NCBI GenBank assembly: GCA_913052275.1
Contig: CAJXDX010000043.1
Span: forward strand, 1 to 12,172
Reading direction: 5' to 3'
Source: an uncultured Pseudomonadota bacterium
Lineage (GTDB): Bacteria > SAR324 > NAC60-12
Length of the DNA stretch: 12,172 bases
Position 1 is the first letter of the stretch, and each line of letters begins with the position of its first letter. Below the pieces are notes generated by a model. It was given only the letters and a program-made list of their open reading frames with translations. It was not told where the DNA came from and made no database searches. Of this stretch, positions 7,998 through 12,172 are shown piece after piece. Both the position numbers and the translations under genes were made by a program.

Positions 7998-9874
7998 GCT
8001 GCTTGACCTGTGGGAATTGTTTCCAGAGGAAATTGACGGGCTCCAAGAGTACATGGGGGCCTGTTCCCTGATTGGGCGAGATCAGAACGTGTGGCACCCC
8101 TGGAATTGGATATTCCAGTCTCCCAGTCTGCCAGGTCTAAAGCCGAATTGAAAACTTCTAGCATACTTACCGAACCCAGTTCCTGACGAGTATGTGTTTC
8201 GTCTCCTTCCTTAAAGAAATTCTTACGGCGCAGTTCTACAGGATCCATTTCCAATTTCTCAGCACACAGGTCGAGATGACATTCTGTTGCAAACTGGGAC
8301 TGCATTGCTCCAAAAGATCTCATTGCCCCGCTTGGAGTGTTGTTTGTGTAGACGCCTATAGCATCAACCATCAGATTTTCGATTGCGTACGGACCAGCAG
8401 CAAGTATTGCCGCCTTACGCATAACACCTTCGGTGGAACAATTGTATGCTCCTGCATCTGCAAGCATGTGTATCTTGGACGCCTGGATGAGTCCTTCCCG
8501 ATTTAATCCAAGCTGGTATTTGATACTGAAAGGATGGCGTTTTGCTGATGCAATAATTGATTCTTCCCTTGTGAAAACATAACGAACGGGTCTTCTGGAC
8601 TTAAGTACCGCAAGAGCCAGTATTCCCTGGTAATGCATGTCCTCTTTGCCTCCGAAACCTCCACCAACCGGGGACATGATCATCCTGACTCTGTTTACCG
8701 GCATATCCAGGATTTTTGCCAGCTTCTGGCGATGGTGAGTAATGTTCTGACTTGGCGATTGAATGACCAGAGTTCCGTCAGCATCCAGATAGGCCAATCC
8801 TGCTTCAGGTTCAAGGTATGCATGTTCAACAGGCTGTGTATAATATGTTTCTTCTATGACAAAATCTGCTTCTGCCATTCCCTTGTCCACATTACCCTTA
8901 CGTATAGGAATGTGCATCACAATGTTGTCCGGGACATCATCATGAATGATCACGGCTCCGGTTTTTATAGCATCTTCGGTCTTTGTGATTGCAACCAATT
9001 CTCGATAACGAACCTTTATTTTTTTCAGAGCTTCCTTTGCCGTCAAAACATCTTCTGCAGCAACTGCCGCGATTGCATCACCCACATAACGTACTTTTCC
9101 CCGAGCTAGAACTGGTTGGTCGTCGGTGAAAACTCCAAAGCCATCAATTCCCTGTACATCACGATGAGTCACCACTGCTTCAACTCCTGCCATAGCTTCT
9201 GCTTCCGATGTATCAAGTTCAAGAATTTCAGCGTGCGGGTAAGGGCTGCGAAGAACCTGCATGTGCAGCATTTGCGGCATCACCATGTCCCCGGCATATT
9301 TCAAAGCGCCTGTAACTTTGCTTGATGTGTCAATTCTGAACGAGTTGCTGCCGATGAATGGGCCTTCTTCTTTTTCTTCTTTTAAGAGTTCAATCGTAAG
9401 CTTTCCGTTCATGACATCCCTTGCCAGTTCAGTGGCCTCAAACATTTTCTGATAACCTGTGCAACGGCATATGTTTCCTCCAAGCCTTTCCTTGATTTCT
9501 TCACGTCCGGCATAGGGATTAGCTCTTAGAGCTGCAGTTGCAGCCATCATCATCCCTGGAATGCAGTAACCACACTGACTGGCACCTGTTTTCTGAAAAG
9601 CCTGCTGGAGAACATTCAGTTTACCTTGCTCCTCAAGGCCTTCAATAGTTTCAATTTCTGAATGCTGTGCTTTTGCCACAGGCATGAGACAGCTTTTCAT
9701 AAGCACTCCATCTACAAACACAGAACAGCTGCCACATTCTCCTGCCCCGCATCCTTCCTTACTTCCGGTCCAATGGAGCTCTTCCCGCAAAAAATCCAGA
9801 AGCCTCAGGTGGGGTGAGACAGATTGCTTGACCGGACGTCCATTAACGGTCATTTGTATGTCGAAACTAGCCAT
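7994..9874 (-). CDS. Molybdenum hydroxylase, fused [2Fe-2S] domain plus N-terminal half of molybdopterin subunit
   Basis: This 626-residue fusion has two parts. Residues 1-160 are the iron-sulfur subunit: C42, C47, C50 and C62 bind the ferredoxin-type cluster, and C101, C104, C136 and C138 the second one. From about 175 the large subunit begins with the a/b hammerhead domain (VTGALKYAGDM, 187-197), then GGGFGGKED (404-412) at the molybdopterin site and PSGAMRSFGAMQ (514-525) near the active centre. The CO-dehydrogenase active-site loop with its cysteine (AYRCSFR) is absent, so this oxidises an aldehyde or N-heterocycle rather than CO. Family similarity ends at LADW (581-584); the last 42 residues are unfamiliar and end at a TGA (7994..7996) before the second molybdopterin half, which continues in another frame. 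The start overlaps the FAD gene by eight bases and has AGGGG about six bases upstream. Either a natural split or a frameshift is possible. Confidence 0.85.
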   Translation of the reverse strand: MASFDIQMTVNGRPVKQSVSPHLRLLDFLREELHWTGSKEGCGAGECGSCSVFVDGVLMKSCLMPVAKAQHSEIETIEGLEEQGKLNVLQQAFQKTGASQCGYCIPGMMMAATAALRANPYAGREEIKERLGGNICRCTGYQKMFEATELARDVMNGKLTIELLKEEKEEGPFIGSNSFRIDTSSKVTGALKYAGDMVMPQMLHMQVLRSPYPHAEILELDTSEAEAMAGVEAVVTHRDVQGIDGFGVFTDDQPVLARGKVRYVGDAIAAVAAEDVLTAKEALKKIKVRYRELVAITKTEDAIKTGAVIIHDDVPDNIVMHIPIRKGNVDKGMAEADFVIEETYYTQPVEHAYLEPEAGLAYLDADGTLVIQSPSQNITHHRQKLAKILDMPVNRVRMIMSPVGGGFGGKEDMHYQGILALAVLKSRRPVRYVFTREESIIASAKRHPFSIKYQLGLNREGLIQASKIHMLADAGAYNCSTEGVMRKAAILAAGPYAIENLMVDAIGVYTNNTPSGAMRSFGAMQSQFATECHLDLCAEKLEMDPVELRRKNFFKEGDETHTRQELGSVSMLEVFNSALDLADWETGISNSRGATRSDLAQSGNRPPCTLGARQFPLETIPTGQAA

Positions 9875-10793
9875 AGTTTCCCCTGTGTTTCATATCAGTA
9901 TCGATATCAGCAAAGGTTGTGTTTAAATCTTTGCAAGCTCCTAGTATACCACGTTTTACAAAATTATAAACCACTTCACGACGGTATTCCTGTCTGGTCC
10001 TTGACTGTACATGCTTTACTGCTAAAACTGCAGACTTATCGATCAAATCAGAATCGATTGGTTGGCTTATGAGACAGGCCTCGGATTCCTTCAAGCGGAT
10101 TGGGACAGGCCCTACTCCTCCCAAAGCTAAGCGAACGTCTTCAAATTCCTGTCCATCATCAGATAAACTGACCAAAGCAGCCAGACACACTGTTGAAAGG
10201 ACCAGTGATCGTCTGTGTCCCACCTTCTCAAATGCTGATCCGTATCCAAGCATGGAATCACATTCGACCCTTGTAACCAATTCGCCAGCCTCTAACCGCG
10301 TTTTGCCTGGTCCTGTCAGGAATTCATCCAGTGGCAGTTTCCGCTGTATGATTTTCCCCTTTTGTTTCCTTTCTAATGTCAATTCCGCGTTCATGGCCAG
10401 CATCGGAGGAGTTGCATCTGCAGCTGGGGAGGCGTTGACAAGATTCCCTCCTAAAGTTGCCTGTTCCCTGATCTGGTCATCAGCGAACCAGACTGCGCTT
10501 TTGGCCATAACTGGTATATGTTTCCTTAGAAATGGATTGTTCAACAACTGGGAAATTGTCACATTTGCCCCAAGATTTATGCGGTTTCCCTGAAGCTGCC
10601 ATTTACTCAAATCATTGATTTTACTGATATCAATCACTGATTCATAATTCACGTCTCCACCACGTCCTTCCCGTGCCCATGGCAGCAGGTCTGTTGCTCC
10701 TGCTAATACTTTGTAATTGCCTCCATTTGTGTGAATTAGATCGAATGCCTCATCAAGTGTTTCCGGAACATGATATTGGTCGTAGTAAAGCAT
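9867..10793 (-). CDS. Molybdenum hydroxylase, FAD-binding subunit (CoxM/XdhB type)
   Basis: This 308-residue protein is the normal length for the flavin subunit, which passes electrons from the iron-sulfur clusters of its partner to NAD or another acceptor. The two FAD pyrophosphate motifs are present: VLAGATDLLPW (29-39) in place of the usual AGGTDL, and TLGGNLVNASPAADATPP (113-130). The C-terminal domain follows from about residue 190 (LALGGVGPVPIRL at about 223-235). It begins 13 nt after the dehydrogenase gene and its TAG stop overlaps the start of the iron-sulfur gene, the usual FAD then FeS then Mo order. Complex membership is clear; the substrate is set by the molybdenum subunit and is unknown. 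No XdhC-like maturation gene is present in the window. Confidence 0.93.
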   Translation of the reverse strand: MLYYDQYHVPETLDEAFDLIHTNGGNYKVLAGATDLLPWAREGRGGDVNYESVIDISKINDLSKWQLQGNRINLGANVTISQLLNNPFLRKHIPVMAKSAVWFADDQIREQATLGGNLVNASPAADATPPMLAMNAELTLERKQKGKIIQRKLPLDEFLTGPGKTRLEAGELVTRVECDSMLGYGSAFEKVGHRRSLVLSTVCLAALVSLSDDGQEFEDVRLALGGVGPVPIRLKESEACLISQPIDSDLIDKSAVLAVKHVQSRTRQEYRREVVYNFVKRGILGACKDLNTTFADIDTDMKHRGNYG

Positions 10794-10806
10794 ACTTACT
10801 CAATTC

Positions 10807-11922
10807 TTAATGATCCATTTTTACCACCACCTTAATGGCGTCTTCAATACGTTCCCGGGCATATTTTAGAGCAGTAGGAACTTTTTCAAAAGGAAAAGTG
10901 TGTGTGTGAATCATGCTTGCGTCAAAACGACCCTGCTCCATAAAAGCGGCTGCCCTGTGAGTCCCGCTCTTTCCTTCACCGCGGATGCCGAACAAATAGA
11001 TGTTGTTCCGGACTAAATGTGCCAGGTCCACTGGAACAGGATCTTTTGGAAATGCTGCCATACATATTCTACCACCACGGTTGACCATCTGGGCAGCTTC
11101 GTTGATAGCATCAGGGGCACCGGAACACTCCAACACGTAGTGTACCCCTCGTCCTCCTGTAATATACTTTACAGCTTCTACTGCATTTTCATTACGTATA
11201 TTGACAACATCATCAGCACCAAGCTTTTTGCCCATTTCCAGACGACTGTCCCTGGTTCCGGTAAGAATTACAGGCTGGGCTCCCATAGCCTTTGCTACTG
11301 CAACTCCCATTAACCCGATGGGGCCTGGGCCTGTCACCACGACACCCTCTCCTGCAACCAGTCCACCCATCACATCCAGACCATACATAGCCGTACCAGC
11401 TGTTACCACCAGTGTTGCTTCTTCATCACTCATTTTGTCCGGCACATGTACCAGAGTGTTAATGTTATTGACTGCATAATGAGTAAATCCGCCGTCAGTC
11501 GTGAAGCCATTGGCCCGGTGTCCTTTTTCAGGATGGCCATAATTGAGGCATGATGTATACATTCCTTCCCGGCAACGCAGACATCGTCCGCAGCCTGCGT
11601 GTATTTCAACGGTCACCCGATCCCCAGGCTTGAACTCGTCCACGTTTGGGCCAAGTTTTACGACCGTCCCCATGTATTCATGCCCGGGGGTAAAATTCTT
11701 ATTGAATGGTTCTCCTCCATTGATGATCGCCGGCAACCCATGGCTGATAATTTCCAGATCCGTGGCGCAAACAGCAATGGCGTCTATTCTTACAAGCACT
11801 TCAGCCCTGCCGGGTTCTGGGACTGGCTTTTCGGTAAGAATCACCTCATCAGGGTCTCCGAGAACCCAGGCTTTCATTTTTTTAGGGATTTGAAAATCTT
11901 GTGTGGCTGTTAGATTATTCAT
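10807..11922 (-). CDS. Zinc-dependent medium-chain alcohol/polyol dehydrogenase
   Basis: This 371-residue protein is an MDR-family NAD(P)-dependent dehydrogenase that interconverts an alcohol or polyol and its carbonyl. Catalytic zinc residues are C52 (VCATDLEI) and H81-E82 (GHEYMG). A structural zinc is bound by C111, C114, C117 and C125. The Rossmann motif is GPGPIGLMG (198-206), followed by ILTGTRDSRLE, which has no acidic residue at the end of the second strand, so coenzyme preference is unclear. The overall form resembles sorbitol/threonine dehydrogenases. It is the first gene of the operon, about 57 nt after the predicted transcription start. The ATG at 11922 has no Shine-Dalgarno sequence; an in-frame ATG at 11877 (MKAWVLGD) matches where most family members begin and would drop 15 residues, so the true start is open. 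Confidence 0.93.
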   Translation of the reverse strand: MNNLTATQDFQIPKKMKAWVLGDPDEVILTEKPVPEPGRAEVLVRIDAIAVCATDLEIISHGLPAIINGGEPFNKNFTPGHEYMGTVVKLGPNVDEFKPGDRVTVEIHAGCGRCLRCREGMYTSCLNYGHPEKGHRANGFTTDGGFTHYAVNNINTLVHVPDKMSDEEATLVVTAGTAMYGLDVMGGLVAGEGVVVTGPGPIGLMGVAVAKAMGAQPVILTGTRDSRLEMGKKLGADDVVNIRNENAVEAVKYITGGRGVHYVLECSGAPDAINEAAQMVNRGGRICMAAFPKDPVPVDLAHLVRNNIYLFGIRGEGKSGTHRAAAFMEQGRFDASMIHTHTFPFEKVPTALKYARERIEDAIKVVVKMDH

Positions 11923-11954
11923 GATTTTACTTTATGGTTTGCTTTTTGGTTAAA

Positions 11955-11966
11955 AAATCATGATTT
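11955..11966. promoter_or_regulatory. 12-bp palindrome in the operon leader
   Basis: AAATCATGATTT is a perfect palindrome placed about 12-25 nt after the predicted transcription start. The core TCATGATTT recurs at 11919..11927, overlapping the first start codon. It could be an operator for an unseen repressor, or chance in AT-rich DNA. Confidence 0.25.
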
Positions 11967-11985
11967 CAGGAAAAAGTTCTTGGAG

Positions 11986-12014
11986 ATAATATATAAGAAA
12001 CCAAAAAGTATCAA
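11986..12014 (-). promoter_or_regulatory. Sigma70-type promoter of the operon
   Basis: On the minus strand TTGATA (12009..12014, five of six to consensus) and TATTAT (11986..11991, five of six) are separated by exactly 17 bases. Transcription would begin near 11979, leaving a leader of about 57 nt before the dehydrogenase gene. No comparable promoter was seen in the short gaps inside the operon, so this is probably the main one. Confidence 0.65.
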
Positions 12015-12038
12015 GAAAAATATTTCAGGTATTAAGCA

Positions 12039-12052
12039 GACCTTTGCAGGTC
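12039..12052. promoter_or_regulatory. Inverted repeat upstream of the promoter, possible activator/operator site
   Basis: GACCT-TTGC-AGGTC is a perfect 5-bp inverted repeat with a 4-bp centre, lying 25 bp upstream of the -35 box. Its size and position fit a dimeric regulator. No regulator gene is in the window to match it to. Confidence 0.3.
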
Positions 12053-12137
12053 AGTAAGTGCTTGAACTCTGGCAGTTCGGGTTATGAGTTCTATGTCCCC
12101 CAAGTATTACTGGTTAATATCTACTTATGTTAATTGA

Positions 12138-12159
12138 TACTGTCTATATAATAACAGTA
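12138..12159. promoter_or_regulatory. TACTGT-N10-ACAGTA inverted repeat over a TATAAT
   Basis: Perfect 6-bp arms flank ten AT-rich bases, and a consensus TATAAT (12147..12152, plus strand) lies inside. The arms equal those of the E. coli LexA box, but the spacing between CTGT and ACAG is ten rather than eight, so it is not a canonical site. No good -35 box stands 16-18 bp upstream of the TATAAT. If it is a promoter it would serve a plus-strand gene beyond the window end. Confidence 0.3.
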
Positions 12160-12172
12160 CTTTATGGAAAAA

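Noticed and set aside
8051..8062. Programmed -1 frameshift at the C5 run
   Set aside because: A -1 shift between 8081 and 7997 would join the frames, but the run preceded by G does not give a proper X-XXY-YYZ slippery heptamer in the reading frame. A plain missing base or a natural split explains it more simply.
8633..9109. Plus-strand open frame of 158 codons inside the molybdenum-subunit gene
   Set aside because: It is antisense to a gene with clear conserved motifs, is rich in Cys, His, Phe and Ser as antisense frames are, and has no recognisable domain.
7994..9874. Carbon monoxide dehydrogenase (CoxL) identity
   Set aside because: The active-site loop AYRCSFR with its copper-binding cysteine is absent; the matching region reads SGAMRSFGAMQ, as in other molybdenum hydroxylases.
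10069..10593. Plus-strand open frame of 174 codons inside the FAD-subunit gene
   Set aside because: It is antisense to the intact FAD motifs, has low-complexity Ser/Pro-rich content and shows no recognisable family.

Overview
The window is dominated by one operon-like block in which every supported gene lies on the minus strand. In transcription order (from about 11980 down to 277) it encodes: a zinc alcohol/polyol dehydrogenase (10807..11922); the FAD subunit of a molybdenum hydroxylase (9867..10793); a fused [2Fe-2S]-plus-molybdopterin subunit (7994..9874) that stops two thirds of the way through its catalytic chain; the rest of that chain in another reading frame (6960..7997); a complete tripartite tricarboxylate-type transporter in the order binding protein, small and large membrane subunits (tctC 5965..6930, tctB 5424..5906, tctA 3937..5427); a thiamin-diphosphate enzyme of the IolD type (2002..3900); and an IlvD/Edd-family sugar-acid dehydratase (277..1980). 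The longest gap between genes is 58 nt and three junctions overlap, so one transcript is likely. A good sigma70-type promoter sits just upstream of the first gene.

Organism: a Gram-negative bacterium is likely, because the transporter uses a periplasmic binding protein with a cleavable signal peptide. Base composition looks intermediate (roughly mid-40s percent GC by eye). A proteobacterial or deltaproteobacterial/SAR324-like origin is a guess; no rRNA or marker gene is present to settle it.

How the genes may work together (inference): the Tct system imports a carboxylate, for example a sugar acid or other hydroxy-acid. The dehydrogenase and the molybdenum hydroxylase supply oxidation of hydroxyl, aldehyde or ring carbons. 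The IlvD/Edd enzyme dehydrates a sugar acid to a 2-keto-3-deoxy acid. The ThDP enzyme cleaves, hydrolyses or decarboxylates a dione or 2-keto acid. I know of no described pathway with this exact gene set, and the substrate cannot be read from sequence.

The most interesting point is the break in the molybdenum subunit. It falls at the boundary between the two molybdopterin-binding halves, and the stop and the next start share an ATGA. This could be a naturally split subunit, as in the nicotinate dehydrogenase of Eubacterium barkeri, or a frameshift/assembly error. The linker is also unusually long. The flanks (1..276 and 11923..12172) hold no convincing gene. The upstream flank contains the promoter and several palindromes, one resembling a LexA box with the wrong spacing.
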